64,000 bases of DNA. Source: Ignavibacteria bacterium (GTDB lineage: Bacteria > Bacteroidota > Ignavibacteria > OLB7). Positions 26,857-34,940 of the stretch are shown here, in pieces (position 1 is the first letter of the stretch; each line of letters opens with the position of its first letter). The notes below the pieces were generated by a model. It saw only the letters and a program-made list of their open reading frames with translations. It was not told the DNA's origin and did no database searches. The stretch spans positions 405,984 to 469,983 of the forward strand of contig JACKAE010000005.1 of assembly GCA_020635205.1 (NCBI GenBank). Reading direction: 5' to 3'. Both the position numbers and the translations under genes were made by a program.

Positions 26857-27351
26857 ATGCTTTCTATCATTGTAGCAATGGCAGCCAACCGAGTGATTGG
26901 CAAAGAGAACGATCTTCCTTGGCACCTACCTGCCGACTTTAAATACTTCAAGGCGAAGACAGTTGGAAAACCCTGTGTGATGGCTCGCAAGACATTCGAG
27001 TCACTTGGAGGGGCACTAAAGAATCGACCGAACATTGTCCTGACGCGGGATGAGAGTTACCGTGCGGAGGGGGCAATTGTTGTCCACACAATTGAGGATG
27101 CACTGAAGCAGGCGGAGATCCACCGCGGCGACGCAGAGGAAGTGATGATTTTAGGTGGGGCAACGTTCTACGAAGCGATTCTTCCGCAGGTTGATCGGAT
27201 GTACATCACACTGATCCACGAAGAGTTTGATGGGGATACACGTTTTCCGGAGTTTGATCCGAACGACTGGGTAGAGGTCTGGCGTGAAGATCACGAACCT
27301 GACGAGAAGAACAAGCACCAGTATAGCTTTACGTTGCTGGAGCGGAGGTAG
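26857..27351 (+). CDS. folA: dihydrofolate reductase
   Basis: 164-aa enzyme reducing dihydrofolate to tetrahydrofolate with NADPH. The N-terminus MLSIIVAMAANRVIGKEND is characteristic, followed by LPWHLPADFKYFK (with the active-site Asp in LPADF), GKPCVMARKTFESLG (NADPH site) and VMILGGATFYEAIL. The start is the ATG at 26857; a longer TTG-initiated frame upstream only adds repeat-derived residues. Works with the neighbouring thyA product in the dTMP cycle. Confidence 0.96.
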   Translation: MLSIIVAMAANRVIGKENDLPWHLPADFKYFKAKTVGKPCVMARKTFESLGGALKNRPNIVLTRDESYRAEGAIVVHTIEDALKQAEIHRGDAEEVMILGGATFYEAILPQVDRMYITLIHEEFDGDTRFPEFDPNDWVEVWREDHEPDEKNKHQYSFTLLERR

Positions 27352-27459
27352 GGGTGATGGGAATTCAAAATTCAAAAGGAAAAATTCAAAATGGTTTGGG
27401 TTTTCGATTTCGGAATTCGGATTGTTGATTTTGGATTGGGGATTGAGAGAAGCATTTTA

Positions 27460-27515
27460 GCAATCAGCAATCAGCAATCAGCAATCAGCAATCAGCAATC
27501 AGCAATCAGCAATCA
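27460..27515. repeat. heptamer array GCAATCA x8
   Basis: Eight perfect tandem GCAATCA units. Part of a gene-free 512-bp stretch (27352-27863) occupied almost entirely by repeats; upstream (27400-27450) are GGATTGGGGATTGAG-like units in the opposite sense. Confidence 0.9.
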
Positions 27516-27520
27516 AGACT

Positions 27521-27633
27521 CTGTCATTCCGAGGTCATCCGAGGAATCTCGCCGTCATAGTAAAGCGGAAGGATTCGCTCTCCTTATCCCCGCGAGACTC
27601 TTCGGCATCCGCCGCGGCGGATCAGAGTGACAG
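27521..27633. repeat. palindrome-ended dispersed repeat, copy 3
   Basis: 113-bp element with terminal CTGTCA / TGACAG inverted ends. It contains CCGAGGAATCTC, GCGAGACTCTTC and CAGAGTGACAGG. It is related to copies 1 and 2 (6116-6376) through GTCATnnnGAGG, CGAGACTCTTC and CAGAGTGAC, and sits between two heptamer arrays. Confidence 0.75.
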
Positions 27634-27688
27634 GTAGAGGATTTTGGATTTATGATTTCGGATTGTGGATTGAGAAGAGCATTTTCTC

Positions 27689-27786
27689 CAATCCCCAATC
27701 CCCAATCCCCAATCCCCAATCCCCAATCCCCAATCCCCAATCCCCAATCCCCAATCCCCAATCCCCAATCTCCAATCCCCAATCCA
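27689..27786. repeat. heptamer array CAATCCC x14
   Basis: Fourteen tandem 7-bp units, twelve of them perfect CAATCCC, one CAATCTC at 27766 and a final CAATCCA. On the minus strand it reads GGGATTG, the same unit as the degenerate tracts at 2843 and 27430. It ends 78 bp before tRNA-His. Such uniform arrays are expected to vary in copy number. Confidence 0.92.
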
Positions 27787-27863
27787 CTCAATTCCTTACA
27801 ATCCCCGGTTGCGCCATCCCACTGATTCCACTAAGTTTGCATTCCCTGTTTATTCAGGGCTAT

Positions 27864-27938
27864 GGAGGGTGTAGCTCAGTTGGTTAGAGCGCCAGGTTGT
27901 GGCCCTGGAGGCCGTGGGTTCAAATCCCATCACTCTCC
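27864..27938 (+). tRNA. tRNA-His (GTG)
   Basis: Cloverleaf: acceptor GAGGGTG pairs with CACTCTC, D arm begins GCTCAG, anticodon stem CCAGG/CCTGG encloses TTGTGGC with anticodon GTG, and the T loop is TTCAAAT. The base before the acceptor is G (27864) opposite C73, the extra G-1 pair that identifies histidine tRNA. CCA is not encoded. A terminator follows. Confidence 0.96.
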
Positions 27939-27947
27939 CTCAGATGG

Positions 27948-27986
27948 AAGCGCGTCCTGAATGGATCGGGAGTGCGCTTTTTTTAT
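27948..27986 (+). terminator. terminator after tRNA-His
   Basis: AAGCGC (27948-27953) pairs with GCGCTT (27974-27979), with an inner TCC/GGA helix, followed by a run of seven T residues. Confidence 0.8.
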
Positions 27987-28076
27987 AGTGGTTGACCAAG
28001 TTCTGTTTGCATAATGGTCTGAGATATTTGTAGAACTGTCGATCCCTAACTTCTAACTCATACTTCAAGATTTCTC

Positions 28077-29534
28077 ATGACGCGTGTTCGATTTGCTCCG
28101 TCACCAACAGGATTTCTTCACATAGGTGCTCTCCGCACAGCACTCTATAACTTCCTCTTTACTCGCCACATGAAGGGGACAATGATTCTCCGTATCGAGG
28201 ATACAGATCGGACTCGGTTTGTTGAGGGAGCCGAAGAGGACTTCATTAAAATGTGCGGCTGGGTTGGGATTGAGTTTGATGAGGGATCAGGAATTGGTGG
28301 AGAGGTTGGTCCTTACCGTCAGTCAGAGCGGACCGACATTTACCGGCAACATATAGAGATGCTGGTTGAACGGGGAACTGCCTACTATGCCTTCGACACT
28401 GCCGAGGAACTCGACGCAATGCGGGGTCGGCAGCAGCAGGCTGGCATTGCGCCAAAGTATGACCGCAGTTCAATGCGGAACCAGTTTACTTTAGGTGAAG
28501 AGGAGACCAAACGCCTGTTGGCCGAGGGAGCCGAGCACACGATTCGTCTCTTTGTCCCGCTTACTGGCGAAACCCGCACACGCGATCTCGTGCGTGGCGA
28601 AAGTGTTTTCTCTAACCGACTGATCGACGACCAGATTCTGATAAAGTCGGATGGATTTCCGACATACCACTTAGCCAATATCGTCGACGATCACCTGATG
28701 AATATTACTCACGTGATTCGTGGTGAAGAGTGGCTTCCATCTCTGCCGAAGCATATTATTCTCTACCAAGCATTTGGTTGGGAGCCGCCAGAGTTTGCTC
28801 ACCTTCCTCTGATTTTGAACAAGGAGAGAAAAAAGTTCTCGAAGAGAGATGGTGATACCTCAGTCAAAGATTTTGTCGCTAAGGGATATCTTCCCGAAGC
28901 ACTGGTCAACTTTATCGCACTTCTTGGCTGGAACCCGACGGCAGACCGGGAAATCTATTCTCTTCAGGAGATGATCGACCTCTTCGAACTAACGAAGGTA
29001 AACAAGTCTGGGGCGATCTTCGATGTTGAGAAGCTAAACTGGATGAACGGCATGTACTTACGTCAGCTGCCAGTAGAGCGGTTGGTAGATGACCTGATGC
29101 CGATGTTAGAAGAGGCTGGATTCAACGATGTTGACCGAGCTTATGCAGTTACAGTCGTTGAACTTGTGAAGGAACGGATTAACTTCCTGCACGATGTGCC
29201 AGAGTTTGCCGACTATCTTTTCGGTCCAGTGACGAGCTTCGACGAAGAGTACCACGCCAAACAGTGGAAGGAGGAGACCGGTGAGCAGATGAAGGCGTTG
29301 GCAGATCGTTTGGAAGGGCTTGCGCCGGTTGAGTGGAAGACAGAGATGATCGAAGGAGTAATCCGAAGCTACGCTGAGGAACTTGGAATGAGTGCTGGGA
29401 AATTGATCCACCCACTTCGCCTTTCGCTTACCGGAAAGCGGGTCGGTGCTGGGATGTTTGAGACAATGGAAGTTCTCGGACAGGAGAGAACAATCACACG
29501 TCTCCGCGACTACCTTGCGAAGGTAGAAGGATAG
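28077..29534 (+). CDS. gltX: glutamyl-tRNA synthetase
   Basis: 485-aa class I aminoacyl-tRNA synthetase charging tRNA-Glu. The HIGH motif appears as FAPSPTGFLHIGALRTAL (split here: PSPTGFLHIG), the KMSKS motif as KKFSKRDGDTS, and the intermediate IRGEEWLPSLPKHIILYQAF is typical. Residues ~340-485 form the helical anticodon-binding domain. The absence of the zinc-binding insertion seen in some bacterial enzymes is not unusual. ATG at 28077 is the only sensible start. Discriminating between strict GluRS and non-discriminating (Glu/Gln) forms is not possible from the sequence alone. An IS110 element lies downstream. Confidence 0.96.
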   Translation: MTRVRFAPSPTGFLHIGALRTALYNFLFTRHMKGTMILRIEDTDRTRFVEGAEEDFIKMCGWVGIEFDEGSGIGGEVGPYRQSERTDIYRQHIEMLVERGTAYYAFDTAEELDAMRGRQQQAGIAPKYDRSSMRNQFTLGEEETKRLLAEGAEHTIRLFVPLTGETRTRDLVRGESVFSNRLIDDQILIKSDGFPTYHLANIVDDHLMNITHVIRGEEWLPSLPKHIILYQAFGWEPPEFAHLPLILNKERKKFSKRDGDTSVKDFVAKGYLPEALVNFIALLGWNPTADREIYSLQEMIDLFELTKVNKSGAIFDVEKLNWMNGMYLRQLPVERLVDDLMPMLEEAGFNDVDRAYAVTVVELVKERINFLHDVPEFADYLFGPVTSFDEEYHAKQWKEETGEQMKALADRLEGLAPVEWKTEMIEGVIRSYAEELGMSAGKLIHPLRLSLTGKRVGAGMFETMEVLGQERTITRLRDYLAKVEG

Positions 29535-29618
29535 TTTTGAGTGCTCTCGGTGTCTGGTATGTTATGAGGGGCAAAGTTTAACAAATAATCAACAGACAAG
29601 AAAGCTACTCCGCAGCAG

Positions 29619-29700
29619 CCGAGGAGATCATTAGTGTCATGCACCAACAGAGGATGCCTCACCAAGAATTGTCCCTCGGTTGTTGAGGATCTCAGCAAAA
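29619..29700 (+). ncRNA. candidate IS110 bridge RNA
   Basis: In the non-coding left side of the IS110 element, GAGATC (29624-29629) pairs with GATCTC (29688-29693). The enclosed segment holds two small hairpins: GAGG-ATG-CCTC (29650-29660) and CCTC/GAGG (29674-29688, sharing one base with the closing stem). A multi-loop RNA upstream of an IS110 transposase is the expected place and shape for a bridge RNA. I cannot identify target- and donor-binding loops, so this is only a candidate. Confidence 0.35.
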
Positions 29701-29801
29701 GACTCGACAGTACTCAGAGCCGTCAATGAGCGAGCTCCTATGATAACCAGAGAAGTCCAGCAGAGATCTCGCGGTGTGGCATTAGACCAAAGCAACAACA
29801 G

Positions 29802-30806
29802 ATGCACGTTCTCAAAGAAGCAGTCGGTATTGACATCTCAAAGGACTCCTTAGCAGTCTGCTTTGGACGCATTGACGCAGAACAACGTATCAGCATCATC
29901 GCTGAGGGCACGTTTGCCAACACCGCTGAAGGGATCGCATCTCTTCAGCAGTGGGCACACACGCATCGCCAAGAGGGAGTCGATCTATGGTATCTGATGG
30001 AGGCAACCGGTGTCTACTATGAGGAGGTAGCCTATGGACTCTCCAATGCTGGAGCACGCTTTTGTGTGATGCTCCCAACGGCAGTCAAGCAGTTCAGTCG
30101 GAGTACCTCGGTCAAGACAAAGACTGATCGGGTTGATGCTCGTCTTCTGTGTCGTTTGGCACTCGAACGCCGTCTCGATACGTGGGAGCCAGCCACAGAG
30201 TTGATGCAAGAGTTGAAAGCGTTGGTTCGTGAACGCCAGAGCCTGATTACACAACAGAGCCAGGTACGCAATCGGCTGCATGCGCTCTCGGCCAGCTACA
30301 AGCCCTCGGTCTCGCATCGCGGGCGTCTTCAGCAGCAGTTGCGTTTCTTTGCCTCACAGATTCGCGAGGTCGAGCAGCAGATCACGGAGGTACTTCACAA
30401 TGATGATGATTTTCGTGGTCGCATCAAGCAGCTTCAGACAATCAAGGGGGTTGGGCTGATGACCATCGCGACGATCTTGGCCGAGACAAACGGCTTTGCC
30501 TTGGTGCGCTCAGTCAAGCAGGTGATCAGCTATGCAGGGTTGGATATTGTCCATCAAGAGTCGGGCACCAAGCGAGGTCCTAGCTATATCAGCAAGCGGG
30601 GAAATTGCCGCTTACGGACATGTTTGTACATGCCAGCCTTAGCCTCGATCCGATCTGACGAACAGATGCGACGATTCTATGAACGTCTGTGTCAAGGCAA
30701 TGGAGGACAGAAGAAAGCAGCTATTGTTGCTGTCGCACGAAAACTCTTGCGTGTCTTCTATGCAATTTGGCTGAGTGGGGAAGACTACAATCCTGCACGC
30801 ATTTAA
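29802..30806 (+). CDS. IS110 family transposase
   Basis: 334-aa DEDD recombinase. The N-terminal RuvC-like domain carries Asp11 (VGIDISKD), Glu67 (LMEATG), Asp109 and Asp112 (TKTDRVDARLL), matching the four acidic residues of the family. The C-terminal domain has the helix-hairpin-helix-like TIKGVGLMTIATIL and the motif YISKRGNCRLRTCLY containing the conserved catalytic Ser. Full length and apparently intact, so the element may be active. Family enzymes act with a bridge RNA from the element's own non-coding end. Confidence 0.95.
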   Translation: MHVLKEAVGIDISKDSLAVCFGRIDAEQRISIIAEGTFANTAEGIASLQQWAHTHRQEGVDLWYLMEATGVYYEEVAYGLSNAGARFCVMLPTAVKQFSRSTSVKTKTDRVDARLLCRLALERRLDTWEPATELMQELKALVRERQSLITQQSQVRNRLHALSASYKPSVSHRGRLQQQLRFFASQIREVEQQITEVLHNDDDFRGRIKQLQTIKGVGLMTIATILAETNGFALVRSVKQVISYAGLDIVHQESGTKRGPSYISKRGNCRLRTCLYMPALASIRSDEQMRRFYERLCQGNGGQKKAAIVAVARKLLRVFYAIWLSGEDYNPARI

Positions 30807-30902
30807 CTCGTGATGATTTTTACAACTTCTTCCTTGTGCCGAAACACAGTACCTTGGTGGTAAAAACAACGTCGACCAAAAGAAAAACTGACAATCCCCG
30901 CA

Positions 30903-31727
30903 ATGACTACGCACGCAACAAAACTCTTTGGCGTTCTCGCCCATCCGGGAGGAGAGAATATCTACCATTCTCTCTTAGCGAAGAGAGCAGAAGAGAAGAA
31001 TGTGGACGCGAGTTTTCTTCTCTTCGACTTTCAGGCAAAGGATATTGCCGATCCAATTGAAGCTCTCCGGCGATTGAAAGCTGGGGGGGCATATCTTACC
31101 GGTCGCCTTCGTGAGGCTGCTGGTGGCTTGGTTGACTATCTGTCGGACGAAGCACACGGAACCGGGACGATTAACACGATTACGTTCGACGGAGACACGG
31201 CAACAGGGCACAACACCGAGGCGAAGGCGGTTATTGACCTATTGGCTGGCGAGAGCGAAAAGTTCGGCAAGCGGAGTGCCGTGATATTAGGTGGTGGGGT
31301 GATGGCACGTGCCGCGGCCTACGCTGTGGTGCGCCACTTCCGCGTGAAGCACTTAACGATAGCTGCCCGCGACACGCAACACGCGCAGATACTGAAGCAA
31401 CTGGTGAGTAGTGCCAAGACCGACACAGTAATCGAAGCCTGCGAGCTGTTCCCTCCCGACATTGCCGATCAGCTTGCCGAAGCCCGGCTAATTATCAACG
31501 CGACCTCTATTGGCCAGTCTACAGATAGCGAGGAATCGCCAATTACTCTCCCCGATCTCTTTCACTCGGGTCAAGTTATTTTGGACGTTGTAAACAAGCC
31601 GGGGAAGACAAAGTTGCTTCGAGATGCTGAAGAAGCTGGGGCAAAAGTAATCGGTGGTGACCAGATATTGGAGCGGCAAATCGACGCCGCTTTTGAATTG
31701 TTGACAGGAGCTATAGGAGTGGAGTAG
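30903..31727 (+). CDS. shikimate dehydrogenase-like protein, altered active site
   Basis: 274-aa protein with the two-domain AroE layout: a divergent N-terminal substrate domain and a Rossmann domain (VILGGGVMARAAAYAVV, LIINATSIGQ, VVNKPGKTKLL, GGDQILERQIDAAFELL). Key catalytic features are changed. The usual NVTxPxK motif is replaced by YLTGRLREA, so the catalytic Lys is an Arg at best; GxNTDG reads GHNTEAK; and the SxS substrate motif near the N-terminus is absent (HPGGENIYHS). It may act on another substrate, such as a quinate-like or amino-shikimate compound, or be non-catalytic. The gene directly follows the IS110 element. Confidence 0.75.
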   Translation: MTTHATKLFGVLAHPGGENIYHSLLAKRAEEKNVDASFLLFDFQAKDIADPIEALRRLKAGGAYLTGRLREAAGGLVDYLSDEAHGTGTINTITFDGDTATGHNTEAKAVIDLLAGESEKFGKRSAVILGGGVMARAAAYAVVRHFRVKHLTIAARDTQHAQILKQLVSSAKTDTVIEACELFPPDIADQLAEARLIINATSIGQSTDSEESPITLPDLFHSGQVILDVVNKPGKTKLLRDAEEAGAKVIGGDQILERQIDAAFELLTGAIGVE

Positions 31728-31907
31728 GGGTGTTCTCACGTAACTCTTTCAGTTCTATTCCTCCTATCGTTTAGTCCTGGAGATCGTCGTTGTGGTGGTA
31801 TTGCGATCACCTTTAATTCGGATGTTGATAAACACTCTTCCTGCTCCACTATCTCCCCTGTTTTATAGAACATTATACGCCCAATATTACACTGCAAATT
31901 TCTCACG

Positions 31908-34109
31908 ATGCGCAAACTAACCTTCGATCCGCTGGTTGCTCTTATGGAGCACTACGACGGCAAAACCTCCTTAACATCTACGGTTGACCGCTCAACTCTT
32001 CCGGTAGAGGAGCGGTTGAAAGGACGCATCATTGATGGTGATCGAATTGGGCTGGACGATGACCTTGCCGAGGCACTGAAACAACACTCACCTCTCGACA
32101 TTATCAACACGTTTTTGCTCGACGGAATGAAGGTGGTTGGGGAACTCTTCGGCGCGGGAAAAATGCAGCTTCCATTTGTGTTGCAGTCTGCCGAGACAAT
32201 GAAGACGGCGGTTGCCTATCTGGAGCCATTCATGGAGAAGGCAGAGGATCGATCTAAGGGAACGATGGTAATTGCCACAGTGAAGGGGGATGTACACGAC
32301 ATTGGCAAAAACTTGGTAGATATTATCCTAACAAACAATGGCTATCGAGTTGTCAACCTTGGCATTAAAGTTCCAGTGGAGCAGATGTTAGAGGCGGTGG
32401 CAGAACATAAAGCAGATGCGATTGGTATGAGTGGTCTTCTCGTGAAGAGTACTCTTGTGATGAAAGAGAACTTGCAAATTATGCGCGACCGGGAAATTTC
32501 TCTACCAGTTGTTTTAGGTGGAGCTGCACTGAACCGGCGCTACGTCGAGGAAGATTTGCGCGGGATATACGGGGCAAACCTTGCTTACGCCGCCGATGCC
32601 TTCGACGGACTTCACTTTATGGATCGCCTTGCTTCCGGTGAGGCAGTTGCCTCGGCTGTTGCAGAGAGTTCGGTGACTACCGGAGCTGCTGCTGAGGCAA
32701 AGTTGCGTCTGACAGAGCGGGGAGAGATTGCCGTTCGAAGGGCTACTGATGCCTTCGAGGTTGAAGCCCTCGCGAACCTGTTAGCCGACCAAGAAACGTA
32801 TGCCGATGCTCCCTTTCCCGATGTGGTGGTTGCTGAACTTGTAGAGCAAATTATTGGTGGCGGGAGAATCGTACAGGTGAGGGATGATCTGGTCTACCTT
32901 CAAGGTGTTGGCACTGTTGCCGAGCAGGGGAAGACCGGAGCGGTACTTGACCTTGTTCGAGGTATGGTTGCCGACGTTCGTCGCGAGAATCCTGAGGTGC
33001 TCGTCCTTCTCCTCGCCGATTCTGCAGATAAGCGTGGAGTGATGCTCTGGAAGGGAATTGGATTTGAAGGTGTTTCGCCCGACGACGAGCGGGTGCAAGA
33101 CTTTGCCGAAACAATTATCTCTTGGAGGCAGACTAATAGTGGTGAGCCTTCTGTTCTCCTCGCAAAACCGGGACTTGGCGTAACGCGTGGAGGCGGCAAT
33201 CAAGAAGATGCTCTCCCCTCAACTTCCGATAGTTCTCACCGTTCCGACGTAGCCCGTTCTGTTCCAGTTCCCCATCCTCCATTCTTCGGTTCCCGTCTGG
33301 TAGAGAATATCCCTCTCGACAAAATCTTTCAGTACATCAACGAAGTTGCCTTGATTCGTGGACAGTGGGGAATCAAGAAGGGGAAGCGTTCGGCAGAAGA
33401 GTACCGAGAAGAACTTGAGACGATAATCTATCCAAAGTTCGAGGAGCTGAAGCTCGTTGCGAAACGAGAGTCGCTCCTGGTTCCGAAAGTGGTCTACGGC
33501 TATTTCCCCTGCAAGTCTGACGGAAATCGAGTGATTGTCTACCGTCCTAAAGAGGTAGAGGGGGAAGCCTTGTACCGTGAGTGGAACGTAGAGGATGGGA
33601 GTGATTTGGTGGAGTGGCAGTCGTTTGATTTTCCTCGTCAACAGAGTGGCCGACGCCTCTGTCTCTCCGATTTTTTCCGGTCGGTTGACGAGGATGGGTT
33701 TGACGTAATTCCATTCCACATCGTGACTGTTGGGGAGAAGGCGAGCGAATACACGGCAAGGCTTTTCGCCGACGGTAACTACAGCGACTATCTATACTTC
33801 CACGGCCTCTCCGTTGAGACAGCAGAAGCCTTAGCTGAGTACTGGCACAAGTCGATAAGGATTGAACTTGGCATTGCAGATCAGGATGCCGAGGATATTC
33901 GAAAGCTCTTCTCGCAGGGGTATCGAGGGAGCCGGTACTCCTTCGGTTATCCAGCCTGCCCAAACTTAGAAGATCAGCAGCAGCTCTTCGAGATTTTGCG
34001 TCCGGAGCGGATAGGCATTCAGTTGACAGAAGAGTTCATGCTCGATCCCGAACAGTCAACCAGTGCGTTGGTGGTACACCATCCCGAGGCGAAGTACTTC
34101 AACGTGTAG
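31908..34109 (+). CDS. metH: methionine synthase, cobalamin-binding and activation domains only
   Basis: 733-aa C-terminal half of B12-dependent methionine synthase. Residues ~20-110 are the cap domain; the cobalamin domain has the base-off signature GDVHDIGKN with axial-ligand His130 and GMSGLLVKST. After a ~220-residue section of unclear origin comes the SAM-dependent activation domain (IFQYINEVALIRGQWG, VVYGYFPC, LCLSDFFR, GSRYSFGYPACP, LVVHHPEAKYF). The homocysteine- and folate-binding modules are missing, so this is one subunit of a split MetH whose partner must be encoded outside the window. No cobalamin riboswitch was seen in the 180-bp leader. Confidence 0.88.
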   Translation: MRKLTFDPLVALMEHYDGKTSLTSTVDRSTLPVEERLKGRIIDGDRIGLDDDLAEALKQHSPLDIINTFLLDGMKVVGELFGAGKMQLPFVLQSAETMKTAVAYLEPFMEKAEDRSKGTMVIATVKGDVHDIGKNLVDIILTNNGYRVVNLGIKVPVEQMLEAVAEHKADAIGMSGLLVKSTLVMKENLQIMRDREISLPVVLGGAALNRRYVEEDLRGIYGANLAYAADAFDGLHFMDRLASGEAVASAVAESSVTTGAAAEAKLRLTERGEIAVRRATDAFEVEALANLLADQETYADAPFPDVVVAELVEQIIGGGRIVQVRDDLVYLQGVGTVAEQGKTGAVLDLVRGMVADVRRENPEVLVLLLADSADKRGVMLWKGIGFEGVSPDDERVQDFAETIISWRQTNSGEPSVLLAKPGLGVTRGGGNQEDALPSTSDSSHRSDVARSVPVPHPPFFGSRLVENIPLDKIFQYINEVALIRGQWGIKKGKRSAEEYREELETIIYPKFEELKLVAKRESLLVPKVVYGYFPCKSDGNRVIVYRPKEVEGEALYREWNVEDGSDLVEWQSFDFPRQQSGRRLCLSDFFRSVDEDGFDVIPFHIVTVGEKASEYTARLFADGNYSDYLYFHGLSVETAEALAEYWHKSIRIELGIADQDAEDIRKLFSQGYRGSRYSFGYPACPNLEDQQQLFEILRPERIGIQLTEEFMLDPEQSTSALVVHHPEAKYFNV

Positions 34110-34218
34110 TTAAGGGGGGGAATAGGAGGAGGCTTTTTTGTTCCGCTTGGCTATTCTTTCTTCTTTACCATACCTGATGGTCTTCTGAATACTTTCGGTT
34201 TATATAAGCAGAATTTCA

Positions 34219-34506
34219 TCACTTTATTCTCGCGACTTCTTTCACAGCAAAGACATCTTTTGTAACTTCCTGAACTTTGTCTACAAATGCTAACACAAGC
34301 CGTGGCTGGCTTGATATTGTAGGCTTGTGGATTGGTTCAGAACCTGTCATTAATGTACGGGACCATGCTTGACAGGGGATGTTATGCGAATACCCTCCAA
34401 CCTCTATTCTCTCTTCCTTGAAGAAGTTTATTGAGGTCGGGATGGGAGCCAGGTTCGGTTTGCAGTGTAGCAGAGAATTGTTCTGCTCACTACAGGCTGA
34501 AATCAT
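34219..34506 (-). CDS. doubtful 95-aa hypothetical protein
   Basis: Open frame of 95 codons in an otherwise gene-free region. The C-terminal part (LVLAFVDKVQEVTKDVFAV) has a plausible protein-like helix but no motif I recognise, and there is no clear ribosome binding site. It may be a fragment of a lost gene. Confidence 0.2.
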   Translation of the reverse strand: MISACSEQNNSLLHCKPNLAPIPTSINFFKEERIEVGGYSHNIPCQAWSRTLMTGSEPIHKPTISSQPRLVLAFVDKVQEVTKDVFAVKEVARIK

Positions 34507-34730
34507 CGGATCCTGTATCTGCGTGAAGAAAACTATCTATTAGTTTCTGTGCAGATGCGACTCTCGGTAGACCAGGGTGGTTTTCCCGACATACCCAATA
34601 CGTACTTCTATTGCAGGATTTTCCGTGCAGGGAGTTTTGCTCACGTTGGTCTCTTCGTCTGGAATTCAGGTTTCTAATGATCTTTGTTGAATTCGTTGAG
34701 TACAATGAGTGGTGATCTCGACTCTTATTA

Positions 34731-34826
34731 ACCCCCAACTTGAGTTGGGGAGGAGTGGAGAGAAAGCCATTTCTTCTCTGCCGATGCTCCGGAACACTCC
34801 GAGTAAATCGGGGTGCTAATGAGAGA
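34731..34826. repeat. ATCGGGGTG dispersed repeat, copy 1
   Basis: Contains CCCCAACTTGAGTTGGGG (a strong palindrome), AGAGAAAGCCATTTCTTCTCTGCCGATGC, present here in pieces, and AATCGGGGTGCTAATGAGAG. It shares these blocks with 37461-37572 and 62990-63096, though in a rearranged order. Confidence 0.5.
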
Positions 34827-34940
34827 GTTGGTGCTCACTTCATTATTCATTGTTCAAACTTCACGAGGAACCGAATACTACGGTCTGTTGCTACTTCCGA
34901 CTAACATTCAAGACAGTTACAATTTCAAGGAGAACATCTC

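Larger units (their letters stand above)
29535..30902 (+). mobile_element. IS110-family insertion sequence (outer limits only)
   Basis: An IS110-type transposase gene sits between gltX and an AroE-like gene. The exact ends are not visible because IS110 elements lack obvious terminal inverted repeats and target duplications; the coordinates are the maximal limits set by the neighbouring genes. About 267 bp of non-coding DNA precedes the transposase and about 96 bp follows it. In IS110-group elements the non-coding left end encodes a bridge RNA. Confidence 0.7.
34110..34940. other. 831-bp stretch without a convincing gene
   Basis: Between metH and the first collar gene. It contains a repeat at 34731-34826 and two weak minus-strand frames (34219-34506, 34490-34738) that could be decayed coding DNA. 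The last 70 bp should carry the promoter for the tail-collar gene set; AAGGAGA lies before the ATG at 34941. Confidence 0.5.

Noticed and set aside
27352..27630. Open frames across the repeats near 27391-27887
   Set aside because: They arise from translation of tandem heptamers and contain only repeated dipeptide-like strings.
27460..27786. Regular repeats that could suggest a CRISPR array
   Set aside because: The units are 7 bp in perfect tandem without unique spacers; they are simple-sequence arrays.
31728..31907. Cobalamin or SAM riboswitch before metH
   Set aside because: No B12-box-like sequence or SAM-riboswitch core is visible in the 180-bp leader.
34219..34738. Two overlapping minus-strand frames as a broken gene
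   Set aside because: Protein sense is weak and no family is recognisable; kept only as a doubtful frame and a gene-poor region.
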